A DNA stretch of 64,000 nt from the NCBI GenBank assembly GCA_020543525.1, contig JAHYIO010000011.1, forward strand, positions 124,001 to 188,000, read 5' to 3'. The notes beneath the pieces are model-generated. The model had not been told where the DNA came from and did not search any database. It saw nothing but the letters and a program-made list of their open reading frames with translations. Positions 1-13,100 of the stretch are shown one piece after another (within the stretch, counting starts at the first letter, position 1; every line of letters begins with the position of its first letter). Position numbers and translations under genes: made by a program. This stretch comes from Coriolopsis trogii. Lineage: Eukaryota; Basidiomycota; Agaricomycetes; Polyporales; Polyporaceae.

Positions 1-1691
1 CCAGATGGTCTTGCAATGGGGAGGTACGCACGAAGATTACGAAAGCTCCTTTACATCCGCCTGATTTTCTTCTACAGGCATAGCGGAGCTGCCCGCGCGC
101 GTTTTGTACGAGGAGGTGTTCCCATCTGTCGTCGCGGAGCACTGCGACCCCGCAATCCCCTATCACCGCGGTTCCCCATACGGCGGCAAGGATTGGGACA
201 CGGCTGACCCGACGATTGGCGACGTCCACCAGTGGGACATCTGGGGCGGCAAGGAGTGGCCTTGGCAGGAGTACCCGTTCCACGGCGGACGCTTTGTCAG
301 GTCAGTGCTCTCCCGTTCATTCAGTGCTCAGTGTGCCGTTTGCTGACGGCCGGACAGCGAGTTTGGCATCCCCGCTTTCCCCGACATCAAGACTGTGGAC
401 TACTGGCTCGATGGGGATACCAAGGATCGCTGGGCTCAGTCCAAGTCGATGGCCCAGCACGATCGCGCCGGTGCGCACGAGCGCCGGTTTGCTATCGTCA
501 TGAACGAGAACTTCAGGCTGACGAGCGATTTGGAAACGTGAGGGCCCCTTTGTCGATCATGAAGAGGCGCGACTGACGTCTCCACTCTCTCATTCAGCCA
601 CATATATAACACGCAGATCATGCAGTCCGAGGCTGTTAGTCTCGCGTACAGGACCTGGCGACGCGAGTGGCGAGGCAAGGGCAAGCAATATGTACGTGGC
701 CATGTTATAGTGTGCATGTGGCACCAGTATTGATCCGCTTTCAGAATGCGGGCGTGCTTGTATGGCAGTTGAACGACTGCTGGCCTGTCATCTCGTGGGC
801 CATCGCGGACTTCTTCGTGAGGACCTGATTGTTGTTGTAATGTGTCATGTCATTGACGTCTACCGTGACAGCTCCGCGCGAAACCCGTCTATTACACCAT
901 AGCGCGCGAACTGAAGCCGATCTCTGTCGGAATGTTCAGGACTGTGTGTCTTGTCCATGGCTATCCCGTCTTGAGTGCGCGCTGACGTTTCTCGCTGCAG
1001 GTGACGCAAAACCGCGAGAATGACCGCCCGAAGCAGGTACGCGTCCTATTGAGTACGCTGCAGGCACATCTGACTGAGCGCGTCATGCCAGTTTTATGAG
1101 TTCGGAGCATTCCGCTCAGTCTCTGCGACAGTCGAGGTGTGGGGCCAGAACAGCGCGCTCGAACCGCGGCGAGTCCGCCTCGAGCTTTCCTTCCTCGACC
1201 TGAACTCGGATTGGAAAGAGTCGAAGACGCTCGATGGGACCCTGCTTCCCAATCAGTCGACCGAGCTCCTCTCGATGCGCGTGCCCGGCCCACCGAAATT
1301 GAGCGAGAGCGCGGTCGATCCGTCACACTCCGTCGTCGTCGCGGCGCGCCTGTACGCGGCAGACTCCGGGGAGCTCCTCGCGCGCTATGCCGACTGGCCG
1401 CAGCCGTTCCGCCTGGTCGACTTCCCGGAGCCGAAGCTGGACGTCAAGGTCGAAGGCGAGAAGGTGCGGGTGTCGGTGGAGAAGCCTGTCAAGGGCTTGT
1501 TCTTCACCGTGGACGAGGTGGGCGAGGGCGTGCTGGGAAGGCAGGAGCAGGTCAAGTGGAGCGATAACGCGATCGATGTCTTCCCGGGCGACCCGCAGGT
1601 TTTGGAGGCGAGGGGCCTGGCTGGGAAGCGTGCGACGCTGAGGGCAGCGTATATGGGCTGCGAGCGTGGGCGGGTTGTCCACCAGCAGTGA
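1..1691 (+). CDS. beta-mannosidase, GH2 (3' part of gene, 5' end outside window)
   Basis: Hydrolyses terminal beta-linked mannose from manno-oligosaccharides. Only the C-terminal half is present, in several exons. Exon pieces read IAELPARVLYEEVFPSVVAEH, then a Trp-rich stretch with DVHQWDIWGGKEWPW, then across an intron SEFGIPAFPDIKTVDYW. SEFG is the nucleophile motif of GH2 beta-mannosidases. Next come IYNTQIMQSEAVSLAYRTW and VWQLNDCWPVISWAIADF, both typical of the family's barrel end. The last large exon (about 1137-1691) is the C-terminal beta-sandwich and stops at TGA after GRVVHQQ. The acid/base Asn-Glu pair should lie left of the window. The reading frame looks intact. Family assignment is firm; substrate range is not visible. 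The neighbouring GH92 and GH35 genes suggest a shared glycan-degrading role. Confidence 0.9.
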
Positions 1692-2978
1692 CGTACGCCG
1701 TTCATCAATAGCGGTGAGTTTGTTTCCCGGCTCTTCATGCGACCTAGGTTTGATTATGGCATGCGTACAGTGTCGAACTTGTTCGTGTATCATATAGCAA
1801 TCAGGGTTGAATCGTGCAACGTTGTCAGCGTCCGGTGAGAGCGACTGAGTGCTGTGCTCTACTATTGGTGTAGCATGCTACACGACTTCTCGTTGGGGCT
1901 CAGCGAACAGTTTCTGTCAGTCTCATGACTGCTTCGGGTCGCCACCTTCCCGCTCGTTAACTTCACAGAACACCGTTGGTTCTCGTGGAGTCCGAGAACC
2001 ATGGAATTGTACCAGCAGCTCGGGGGCTGTAGTGCACGTTTTGACACTCTTTAGCTGATGAATCGTCGTGCATCGAGCAAGTACTAGTCTAGGGGTCATG
2101 GGCGCACCGCAGGGTCGCCAAGGAGTGCATCCGCAAGGCAAGCGGGTCATACAACGAACAGAGCTACACTGATCATTCAACTCTTTCTAGGGCGGTCGGA
2201 GAAAGAAGGTTAGCGTCGCCATTCCCGGTCCTCGCGGCGAAGACGTAATCCAACACACTGATATAGAATTCACCCATAGACTCTATCGTTCTAGTGAGGC
2301 CGCAACCAACGTAGTGTCTTCCTGCAGGATTGCAGCCGTGTCTTCAGCACCAGCTGTACCCCGCCTTCCTCAGCAAGATTCCTTCGTGGGATACCCAACG
2401 ACAATTACAGCGCCTATAAGTTGGCGGTATGCAGAGCGCGCTATGTTCGCACCGTGGGTAGGATACATACTCTCATGAGAGCCGCTCTAAGAGACCTGCC
2501 ATAGCTGGATCGTAGAATGGCATAGGTATCGGCTGTCGGCCAGTGGCATCGGTTCGCCCAAGTCAGTTCGATGTCTAACAGTCCGTGCTTGACGGATGGA
2601 ACGGAATTCTGGCACGCATGTCAAATCCACCTACTTATGTCCTATCATTAAAAGTGAGACGCCCCTCGATGTGGCCTGGGACCATTCCGCGCGCTGATAG
2701 GCTCCCATCGCCCGAATGCCTTTGACAGCTCCAGTGCTTCCTAGTACAGCAGTCCGCGCTGACAATTCATCCGAAAAGGCGGAGAGATGCGATGTGAGCT
2801 GTCTCCATTCCCGTCTACGACCGGCGATAGTAACTCACGCGGCTCCCACGTTCGAAGACAGGTGTATTGAGCGATACTTAAGCCCCTCGGCGTGGCATGC
2901 AGGCCTCCGACTTGCCTCCTGCCATTTTGTCCGAGTCCGGTCCACCTTGTCACGACTTCCCATCTCTTATCCATCTGC
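1692..2978. other. intergenic region, no gene recognised
   Basis: About 1.3 kb between the beta-mannosidase stop and the first MFS start. Only short, unconvincing open frames are present on both strands. It must hold the beta-mannosidase terminator and the promoter of the permease, but no clear TATA box was found next to the start. Confidence 0.5.
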
Positions 2979-4600
2979 ATGGCGGACGTCGAAAAATGGG
3001 CGCAACGGTCAGTGAGCAAGGCTCAGGATGATGCCGCGACCGCGACAACATACGCAGAGGAAACCGCTTCCACAAGAGAAGGCAAGGCACCCGCGCTCGT
3101 GCCATCGCCACTCACGTGTCCAGATGGTGGGATGAGAGCGTGGTTGACTGTGTTTGGGGCTTTCCTTGCCCTCTTCTGCACGTTTGGGCAGTTGAACTCG
3201 TTCGGGACATTCCAAACCTGGTACGCTGAGCATCAGTTGCACCATCTGCCTCCTTCAACGATCTCGTGGATCGGGTCGCTTCAGTTATGGATATTCTTCT
3301 TCTCTGTGAGTGTGACGGAACTCTGCAGCGCACACGTGTCGCTGACTTCTCTTCCTCCTAGGGCGGCTTTGTTGGACGAATATTTGACGCCTACGGTCCT
3401 CGGGTCATCATGATCCCCGGAACCCTCATGCTCATCTTCAGTATTATGATGACAAGTCTATCATCTCAATATTATCAATACATCCTTGCTCAGGGTATAC
3501 TCTTCGGTCTGAGTGTCGGTATGATGTGAGCACATTGAGTATCATCTCCACCCGGTAACCTATATTGACATTCCAAGCTTCTATCCCCCGCTCTCGGCTA
3601 TATCCACGCATTTTTCGAAGTATCGAGGGACCGCATTGGGTGTTGCGTTCACCGGCTCCGGCGTAGGTACGTGGGCTTGTGCTGCGCTTCATACAAGTCT
3701 GCTGACTGGAACATAGGGGGAGTGGTGTATCCCATCATGTTCCAACAGCTGTTCTCTCGAGTAGGGTTCTCTTGGGCAGTCCGGATCTCTGGCTTCATCT
3801 CCCTCGCTTGCTGCGTCGTTGCCGTCTGCACAGTCACCAGTCTCCGAGCGCCCACGCGCCACAGTGCGCCTTGGCTAGACATCAACATCCTGAGCGACGT
3901 TCCGTTCGTCCTTGTGACAGCAGGGAGCATCTTTATATGTCTTGGTAAATGAACTGTTGTGATGGCCGTCTATCCGAGCGCTCATATCACTCGCCACAGG
4001 TCTCTTCATCCCATTCTTCTATATCGCTGACTATGCCAAGGACCACGGCATTTCAGCGAACACGGCGTTCTATATCCTCTCGGCCATGAATGGAGGAGGC
4101 ATTGTTGGTCGTTTGGCCCCACCTTTCGTGTCGGACCTTGTGGGTCGGTTTAATGTCATGACCCCATGCGCTTTCCTGCTGGGGCTCTCGGCCCTCGTGT
4201 TCTGGGTCTTCGCGAAGACCCTCGTGAGCATCCTGCTCTTTGCGATCCTATACGGCTTCCTTTCGGGTGCCTTCATCGCCATGCTCATCCCATGTGTGGC
4301 CCAAATATCGGAAGGGGAGAAACTGAAGGAGATCGGCACACGCATCGGGCTGTTGTACAGCATCATATCGTTCGCGTACGTTGACACGTCTCTAAATCAC
4401 CGGCCCTTCACGTCCTTACCGTGCTCTTCTCCGGACATAGCGCATTGGCGGGTGGACCTGCAGCCGGGGCGATGCTGAAAGCGAACAATGGCTCCTACTT
4501 GGGGATGATGATCCTGTGCGGTGTTGCGAACATCGCAGGGTCGCTCTTCATGCTGTGGTCCAGGCTCCGAATAGACCGCCGGATCTGGGTACGGGTATGA
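2979..4600 (+). CDS. MFS monocarboxylate-type permease A
   Basis: Predicted plasma-membrane transporter of the monocarboxylate/SLC16-like branch of the major facilitator superfamily. The ATG at 2979 opens a hydrophilic N-terminus (MADVEKWAQR). The family signature follows (CPDGGMRAWLTVFGAF, then FGQLNSFGTFQTWY). Exon 1 ends at 3305 in IFFFS before GTGAGT; exon 2 starts at 3362 with GGFVGRIFDAYGPR, the loop 2-3 motif. Later exons encode FSKYRGTALGVAFTGSGVGG, a hydrophobic helix pair, LFIPFFYIADYAKDHG, GGGIVGRLAPPFVSDLVGRF and EIGTRIGLLYSIISF. The last exon ends with LRIDRRIWVRV and TGA at 4598. All twelve-helix landmarks are present and in frame. It is closest to the permease at 48.4 kb and more distant from its tandem neighbour. 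The substrate cannot be read from sequence; fungal relatives are linked to mono- or dicarboxylates or remain orphan. Confidence 0.9.
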
Positions 4601-5431
4601 TCATAGGCCACCGGTGGTAGCATCCGCATGTGGTTCTAACGTTGTATAACATTGTATTACTATCATCACACAAACTCAAAGCTTGCATGCACTAATGAAG
4701 GGCAAGACGAGCCAGCAAACCCTTCGCCTCCACCGCAACGTGTCGCAGCTTGAGCTTCGGACGCCTCGAAGCTGAGCGGCAAGCCCTTGCCGAGTACGTT
4801 TAGAAGACTTCCAATTAGATTCCGCACTCACAGAGTGACTCTCAGATTCTATTCTCGTAGGGTTATCGCCCAGAGCGTTTCGCCCACGGTGGCCATGTTG
4901 CAGCGCTCTACGCCCGCTCTTGGGCAGTGGTTGGTTCGGCAATGCAGTCGGGGGAGCGATGACGGGATCTGGCGTCAAAGTCCGGTCAGCTGCAAGGATA
5001 TCCGACTTCACTTTCCTGGTTCTTTTTTCCACTCAGCGTCGGATACACTATGTCGTAAGCCGTATCCACATAGTTGGCTACCTGTGGAAGTCATATGTTT
5101 CAGACAGCAGCCCCGCGGCGAATGACAACCTGAGGCACGTCGTATCCCAGATAAACGGATAGCTCGCGCTGATGACATTGACGCGCACCTTATATTTCAA
5201 GCAAGGATTGCCGAACCTTTCAGGCGTCATTACTTCCCCATTCATGCCTTGCGTGCGGTCCGTGGGTTCATTCTCGAGGAGTCGTGTCCTTGACTCACTT
5301 AGATTCGGTAAGCCTGTCAGACTACTCTAGGGGGATGGATAAAACGGTTGCTATATAAGTAGCAGTCATCACCTTCTACTGCTTAGACGTCATCCTCTCT
5401 CCCCCCATCCTTTCGGAACCCCGTACTGACG
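4601..5431. other. intergenic region between tandem permeases
   Basis: About 830 bp with no convincing coding exon. The 3' end holds the promoter of the next permease, including a TATA-like box at 5352-5359. Confidence 0.5.
5352..5359 (+). promoter_or_regulatory. TATA-like box of permease B
   Basis: TATATAAG lies about 75 nt before the ATG at 5432, a plausible spacing for a fungal core promoter. Called from the motif and position only. Confidence 0.5.
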
Positions 5432-7053
5432 ATGGCCGAGCTCGAGAAGGTCGTGTCGACCTCAACATCATCAACAGCACCGACGGATCCTGAATGCGAG
5501 GCGTTTCCTGCTGGCGTCGACCACGGAGAACTCAACTCGGATGCCGTCGAGCCAGAATATCCCGACGGAGGCCGGAAGGCCTGGATGACCGTCTTTGGAT
5601 CCACGGTTATGCTCTTCTGCTGCGGCCAGTTGACGGCATTCGGCGCGTTCGAAACGTGGTACACCGTGAACCAGCTGCGGGATGTGTCTGCTTCTACGAT
5701 ATCGTGGATAGGCTCTATGCAGTTGTGGATTCTATATTTCTCGGTACGTCTTACCTCAACATTCGCTTGCGATGTGGTGTCTGATTGACTCGTGCCAGGG
5801 AGCGGTGATGGGACGCATCTTCGACGCATATGGACCCCATGTCGTCCTCATTTCCGGATCTGTCTTGCTCGTCGTCAGCACGGTGTTGACCAGTGTCTGC
5901 ACGCAATTCTATCAATTCCTCATCGTTCAAGGTTTACTCACGGGGCTGTCCTACGGAATGCTGTGAGTTGCGACTATTCCGCTACATTATTGAGGGGCGA
6001 ACATACTGACAATTCGTAGGTTTTACCCCTCCTTCGCTTCCATGGCCACTCACTTCAAGAGATATCGCGCGACTGTGTCAGGGATTGCTATTTCCGGTTC
6101 AGGTCTCGGTCAGTCCCCGTCCGTTCCCTTGTCGCGCCGAAGCTAAAGCATGCGTTCGTGACATACAGGAGGCGTGGTCTTTCCGATCATGTTTCGTCAA
6201 CTCTTCACACAGATAGGCTTCGGATGGACAGTGCGCGCATCCGCCTTCCTGCTCCTGGCGCTGTGCGTGGTCGGAAACCTGACGATCACAAGCCGGGCCA
6301 CTCCACAAAAGAAAAAGACGCCGTTCATTCCGGACGCGACGATCGTGCGAGACGCTCCGTTCGTATTGCTCGTGATCGGTTGCTTCCTGGTCAACACCGG
6401 TGAGCGCTGTTTTCCAGCGGTCAGTTCTGGGGTTGCGCGCTCACCCGTACACATTCTCCGACAGGGCTCTTCGTCCCACTCACGTATATCGCAAATTATG
6501 CGGTGTCTCAGGGCATCTCCCCCTCCATGTCCTTCTACATCGTCTCAGCCACCAATGGGGGCAGCATCATAGGGCGCATCGTGCCCGCGCTCATCTCAGA
6601 CATGGTCGGCCGCTTCAACATCGCTGCCCCCGTGGCGCTCCTCATGGGCCTCCTCTCGATCATCGTCTGGCGGTTCGCGCAGTCCGTCGGTGCGGTGTTC
6701 GCGTTCGGGACATTCTACGGCTGTTTCGCAGGGGCGTTCCTCGCCATGCAAATCCCGTGCGTGACTCAGATCTCGAAAATGGAGGTGGTGGGGACGAGGA
6801 TCGGGATCCTGTATAGCGTCTCTTCGTTCGCGTACGTAAACCTCACGGAGTCAGAGCGGCGCTCGTCTCGTGTTGACCGAGATGCTTTTACAGCGTGCTC
6901 GCAGGAGGCCCGATGGCAGGCGCACTCCAGAAGGCGGAACACGGAGGGTTCCAGGGTACGATGGTGTTGTGCGGCTTGGTGGATATTGTTGGCGCGGCAT
7001 GCATCTTATGGGCAAAACTTCAGGTGAACGGCAAAGTGCTCGCGCGGGTATGA
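5432..7053 (+). CDS. MFS monocarboxylate-type permease B
   Basis: Second member of the permease family, in tandem with the gene at 2979 and with matching exon boundaries. The ATG at 5432 starts MAELEKVVSTSTSS. The signature is YPDGGRKAWMTVFGS followed by TAFGAFETWYTVNQL. The next exons give GAVMGRIFDAYGPHVVLISG, FKRYRATVSGIAISGSGLGG, LFVPLTYIANYAVSQG, GGSIIGRIVPALISDMVGRF and VVGTRIGILYSVSSF. The final exon, after a short intron near 6833-6890, encodes VLAGGPMAGALQKAEHGGFQ and ends KVLARV at TGA 7051-7053. It differs from A and C in several core helices (for example STVMLFCCGQLTAFG in helix 1), so it is an older duplicate and may carry a different substrate. The frame is intact. Confidence 0.9.
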
Positions 7054-7198
7054 GTCCTACATAGAGCACACAGCTGTGCGAAGACCTTGTATCTATAGAG
7101 TATGTATGCCAAGATTCTAGGTCGAGGTCGAAAAGGAGTGCCCGAAAATCATGGAGAACGGGGCCTTATACCGTTGCAGATCAAGCGTTGGAATCCCA

Positions 7199-8404
7199 CT
7201 AAACAGTCGACGGAAGCCTCGACGGAGCCTCGGAGGGTATAGGCTGTGGAGACTCTACACGAGCAGGCTGTGGCGTAGTATGTCGCGGAGGTTGCTTCTC
7301 AGCGTCGGAGTCGATGAGGTCGACAACGTCCCTCTGACCCAAGTACGTTGAATCCTCGTGGGAATGTATTGAAGGCTTTTCGTTGAGGTCATCATCGAGC
7401 CATGGAGACTCTAGAGGAGGGGGGGAGAACGCGCGTGACGAATGGATAGAAGGCGGTGGGCGTGCTTCCAGCATAGCAGCTAGCATAGCTCCGTCACTGG
7501 CCATGCGCATCGAAGAATTGGACAGTCCGTACCTGGAGCTTTTCGCTTTGGGCCGAATCGTGGGAGGCGGAAAGAGGGCAACGAGAAAGTGCGCTGTCGA
7601 CTGCTGATGCTGTGCCGGTCTGCGGCACGTCGCCGAGGGCGTCAGTTGTGGTTGTGTCCGCAGGCGCGAAGTGCGCGTTGTAGACTCGCTCACCGTCATC
7701 GTAGACCTGGGTCCGTGCATACGTGTACCTCCCTCGACGTCTCCGCCACAGATACACCCCGACCGCCCCAACTAGGAGGACGAACGCTATCGCCCCGATC
7801 ACGCCGCCCACTATAGCTCCCACCGAAGACTTCGGCTTGGACGACTCTTTGTTAGATGTGGGGGTCGTGTCAGTTGTCGCGTTGCCGGATGATGACACCA
7901 AGTACTGAGAGATATGAGAGGTGGGGGTAAGAACGATTTCATGCAGGCAGAACCAGTAGTGGGGGCCTGCGTCCTGTACCACGAGTTCGATAGTGTGATT
8001 GGCCTGGCTGAGGTTGTCTGCGGTGATGACTTCCCAGCGATGCCAGATATTAGGGTTGTCCGAGCTCCGCGGCGGAGGTGAGGCTTGAACATGTTCGCCA
8101 TCGAGTGATGCTGACAACACAGGGAGTGTGCTGTTCGGGATGTAGAAACCCCAGATGGAGATGGCTACGACTAGTCGATCCTCAGTATGAAGGCGATGCG
8201 AATCTGATGGACCGACCAGTTATACTGGAAGCCGTACGCACATTGGTAGGTGAAGCTGAAAGAAACGTCGGGAGTCTGAGCGCATCGAGCCCCATACGTG
8301 ATACCCGATAGCGGCCCCAAGGTGTATGGATGCCATCCCCCGATGCTGTAGTTGGTATTGTCGTTGCCACTACCAAAGAGCATGAGAGGATCATCGGTGC
8401 CCAT
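7199..8404 (-). CDS. single-pass membrane protein with extracellular beta-type domain (3' exon structure uncertain)
   Basis: Starts at ATG 8404 (MGTDDPLMLFGSGNDNTNYS), consistent with a lectin-like or jelly-roll-like N-terminal module common in Agaricomycete membrane proteins. The next exon reads IWGFYIPNSTLPVLSASLDG, NHTIELVVQDAGPHYWFCLH, then a Ser/Thr linker and one clear membrane span (VGAIVGGVIGAIAFVLLVGA) followed by a basic stop-transfer WRRRRGRY. The cytoplasmic tail is ambiguous. The membrane-span frame stops at 7494, but a second frame (to 7199) contains a convincing Ser/Pro-rich tail (RPPPSIHSSRAFSPPPLESP, DVVDLIDSDAEKQPP). An intron probably joins them, possibly from the GTGAGC near 7706, but I could not fix its acceptor. 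No known function; the architecture matches the protein at 14.4-15.6 kb. Confidence 0.65.
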
Positions 8405-10185
8405 TGTGAAGGGAAGTGTCGAACAGCGGGTAGTGGGAGAGGGAGACGGTGTCCCCTCTGCACATCATATCTCAGGGCCTTATAGCTACGTACGTGTTGC
8501 TACGAGATCGTAGATTCCTGTGGGAGTTTTGTGACCTGCGACTTAAGCCACTTCTCAGTGACGGCATGAGAGTGAACAGCCTCACCACTGGCAGATCCAT
8601 TCGCCACTCAGAACGTTAAGCAGTGCTAGCGGACGTGCACTAACGGAGGGAAGTCGCTGGCCCGAATTCCTCGGGTGATCGACCACTGTGCAACTCGGGG
8701 GCATCGGCATACGCAACACATTCTCAAGTTCCAAGAAGCACCAATTGGGGGATCCTAGACTGAGCTATGGATTATTGCACCCGGCGTTAATCAGCGATTA
8801 ACTTGAACCTTGTAGTCAAGCTGAGCGAGCTGCGTACTGAATTTCCATCATCCCACGCTTGTCAAATACGACAAGTACTTCGAGGTGGACATTCAGTGCG
8901 GGCTTGATGTGCGAGGGATACGCTGGGATACGGCTCGATGCCGACAAAACGGGGTGACGTAGTCGGCCAAGGGAGAGCCTAATAGGAGCTGCGTAGAGCG
9001 ACCCCTCAGTATTCATGACACTGCATTGAGGGCCGAGGATTGGCGCAGGACCAGCAAGATCGATACATGAGTACAGCCATCATGTGGGGCAAGACTCGCA
9101 CATAGTCTGGAGTCTGGACGAAAATCCATTGGGACGCTGAGGGCGGTGACTGACTGGCACGGCGTCCGTATACATTACTTACGAACACTCACCTGATGAG
9201 TCTATCGCAGTATGCAGTAAAGTTGTCGTCAACGTCAACTCACCTGGGTCTTGCTATATACCCGTGGAATAGTGATAAGAATCAGCCCCGGCTGCCTGCT
9301 ATGAGGACGCAGTGTAACCTTCAAGTTCTCGACTCGGACAAAAGCGCTAGGGGGTGACAGATGAACGAGCCCCACGCCCGAGTAGAAAATGCGGCGACAA
9401 ATCAAAATAAGTTTTTCCTGCAGCGATTATGACCCTGCGCTCTTCCTTCCGGCCCTGGGCTCACTCTAATACTATGGGAAAAAGCGTGAGCAGCTTGGCG
9501 CCCTTCCCCGGTATGACATTATGAACTGTCTCGAAGCACGCACATCAACAGACCTTGGTCCGCACAGAGCCACGTCACGGTAAAGAGGTGGAAACTTGAG
9601 GGGTAGCAGAGAGCGGAATATGCGATGAGGGCCACCGTATCGAAAGAGAACTTCAAGGCGAGAGTCAAGGCTGTACAGTGCTGAGTGTCACACACGCGTC
9701 GCATTTCCAAGGCGCCTGTAACGCGGTTGTGTCACGTTCTGTCACATCGCGTCAATCACTAGGCGCAACGTCACCCATCACGCACTTCCTCCTCCTCCTT
9801 CTCCTCCTCTCGTCCTTGTGTATGTCCAGGCGCAATTGAGCAGGTCATAAGCAGAATCCAGACGCCGCGTGAACTGAACCGTGATCTCTATCTCCCCGTA
9901 CCGCACCGCCGGGGAAGACGGGGCCGGAGGCAGGTATGGAACTTAGGATGTTACACAGCTGACCTCTCAGTCAACCTCGCGAAGCAGCAATGACTGATCA
10001 ATGACGTTAAAAGCTGCCAGAGAGCAGCGCAAGCTTCAGCTGAGATTGAGTTTGCGGTGGGTGCCGGGAGATGAATATCATCATCTTACTTTCTTTTAAA
10101 TGACAACGCCGGGTTCATCCCTGCCAACTCCCCATTCTGCCCCCATCACTGCCCCCTCTACTTCATTCTCCAAGAAGAGGCTTGC
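8405..10185. other. divergent intergenic region
   Basis: About 1.8 kb between the divergent membrane-protein and GH92 genes. Mostly featureless, with no convincing exon. A pyrimidine-rich CTCCTC tract at about 9787-9813 and further C/T-rich sequence just before 10186 may be part of the GH92 promoter. Confidence 0.5.
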
Positions 10186-13100
10186 ATGCTCCGCAACACT
10201 ATCATGATTGGACTAACAGCTCCAACTCTATTGCTGTCTGCGGTAGGAGCCTCACGGCTGCACAGCCGCAATATCCCATCAGCATTCGCCCAACCACCTA
10301 GCAAGGCCATCGATTATGTCGATCCGTACGTTTCTCGTTCATACTTGCGATTCAGGCTAGCTCTGAATCTCTGCACGTTGTCCTGCACACGATGATTCGC
10401 GTCTCTTCAACAGGTTCATTGGCAATGGAGGCTTCGGTATTGGCGGCGGCTCCGGAGGCATGATCCCTTCAACGGCGCCTCCCTTCGCTATGACGCGCTG
10501 GGTAGCGCAGACGCGACAGAACTACGTGTCCGTCACGCCGTACAACTACAGCGCCACCTCCATCCATGGTTTCCAGGGAACACACCAGCCCGCTATATGG
10601 ATGGGCGAGAGTGGACAAGCTGTCGTTGTCCCCGGGGCGGGCAGGATCCAGTCTGTCTTCGAAACCCGCGGTATGAAGTTCCGGAAAGAGGACGAAATCG
10701 CTACTGCCAGCTACTATTCTGTCGAGCTAGACGCCATTGAGGGAGGCAGGATACGCGCCGAGCAGTCCGCGAGTGAGTGTCCGCAAGTGCTCGACTACTC
10801 CTGATTCCCGTCGTGACGATAGTATGTCACCCCAGCATCGCGCGTCGGCCACCTCCGCTTCACATTTATAGACACTGCTGTGCCCTGGGTTCTCCTGGAG
10901 GCCACACGAGCTTTTGTCGTGGGCCACACGGATTTGACAAATCTGACGTACCCCGAGGGTGTAATCATCATCGACCCTGCGGCGCGCGAGATCGCAGGGC
11001 GTAATCCGGAAAGACAGGACTTCATCATCGGTCCCAGTCCTGCACCAAGCTTTGCGAGATACTTCTGCGCCCGATTCGACGTTCCCTTCGCCAGCTATGG
11101 CACGGTGCAGAACGGGAGTGTCTCGGAGAACGCGACCGCTGGCGATGGGCCGGTCCTCTCGGGTTTTGCTAGGTTCGCGGAGGATACGAAGGTGGTCAAT
11201 GTGCGTGTCGGGGTGTCGTTCATATCGATCGACCAGGCGAGGAAGAATTTGGACGCGGAGATACCTGATGGGACGACACTGGAGATGACGGCGAGAAAGA
11301 CGCGCGCGGATTGGGCGGAGAAGCTGGATCGTATCGAAATTGAGGGCGCGACGGAGGAGGAGAGCGTGGTGTTTTACACATCTGTCTTCCACAGCCTTCA
11401 GGTGCGCGTTCGTCGCACGTTGCGAGAGCTTCAGTATTGATGTGCTCGATAGTATCCGTATGAGCAGAGCGAGGATGGCAAGTACTATTCTGGCTACGAT
11501 GATACCGTCCACGAGGGCGTGTCGTATACTGGCTACTCCATCTGGGTGAGTACTCGGACGTGTGTCATTGCGGCTCCTGTGCTCATTTATGCGTAGGACA
11601 CATTCCGCGCTGAGTGGGCTTGGCAGATTCTACTGGCGCCGGAGCGCATTCCGGGAATGGTCCAGAGCATGCTACAAGACTACTTGGAGGTCAGGCATCT
11701 TCAACTAATGTCAGATGTATTGTGTCTCACCGAGAAGTAGGGTGGCTGGTTGCCCATGTGGAAAAACATTGTCGGTGAGTGGCCGTCATGCTCTCGAGTA
11801 ATGGCATACTGATACTCTCTACAGAGACTAATATCATGGTACAGACCAAACACGATCGCTTGGTTTCCTGCAATGTGTTGACCTACCCACAGGTTGGTAC
11901 CCATGCTGACTCGCTCATTGCAGAAGCAGTTGTCAAGGGTGTCCGCGGTTTCGACCTCGACACTGCCTGGAGTGCTGTACTCAAGGACGCCACAGTCCCA
12001 CCCGAGGATGACTGGACGATCTTGTGAGTGGGGCGCGACGATGAGAAGCACCTTGGCTGATCGCGCCACGCACTATCAGGTACGCGGACAGGGAGCAGAA
12101 TGTCGGCTTTGAAGCACGCGCGGGTCTATCGTCCGTGTATGCCTCTCGAGGGTGGGTGGCTTCAGACGTCCACTCGGAGGCTGCCTCGCGCACGCTCGAT
12201 TATGCTTGTACGTACACCAAAACGCTACCCTTGCTCGTCGCACTCAGCTTCTCTTGTAGACGATGACTACGCGGCGTACTCCTTGGCGTCTGCGATCGGC
12301 GAACACGAGTGGGCAGAGAGACTCCGTGCACGCGCATTTTCGGCGCCTTTCAGCATCTTCAACAACGCCACTGGATTCATGGAAGCTAGGAATGCCAGCG
12401 GAGCGTGGGCCGGTCAGGATGCGGGTTGGACGGAGGGTGACATGTGGGCGTACACGTTCGACGTCGTCCATGCCATCCCAGAGCTAATCGAACGGAGAGG
12501 TGGGAAGAAGGCATTCGTTCAGTTCTTGGACGAGCATTTTTCTGGTGGCCACAACCAGCACACGAACGAGGTCAGTGATGCAAGTGAAGTCTATCATGTT
12601 TGATCACGCTGACGACGGTGTACAAGCCTTCGCACCATATCCCCTACATATACTCTCTCGCTGACGCCGCGCGCAAGTCGCAAGAGCAAATTCGCAAGAT
12701 TGCGAAAGCTAATTACAACAGTTCCATGAACGGTCTTTCTGGGGTGCGTACTACCGTGGCACGTCAGTCTGGTCGCAACCGGTTGACGAAGAATCCGTGC
12801 AGAACGAAGACTGTGGGCAGATGAGCGCGTGGTACATTTTCAGCGCGCTCGGCTTCTATCCCGTCAATCCTGTCTCTGCCGAGTATGTCGTTGGAACGTG
12901 AGTACTTATAGCGTGTCCATCGTCTCTGCACCAGCTCAAAAGGTCATTTGATCCAGCCCGTTCTTCGACAAGGTGACGATCGATCTCCCGAATGCGACTG
13001 AGCCGCTCGTCATCACCTCCTCCGGCGCTCCAAACCAACCCTACATCAAGAGCCTGTCCGTCAACGGTCACGAACTCACGAGTCCAATACTAAAGCATGC

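Noticed and set aside
10727..11512. 261-codon minus-strand frame inside the GH92 gene
   Set aside because: Lies fully opposite clear GH92 exons; composition is that of an antisense shadow.
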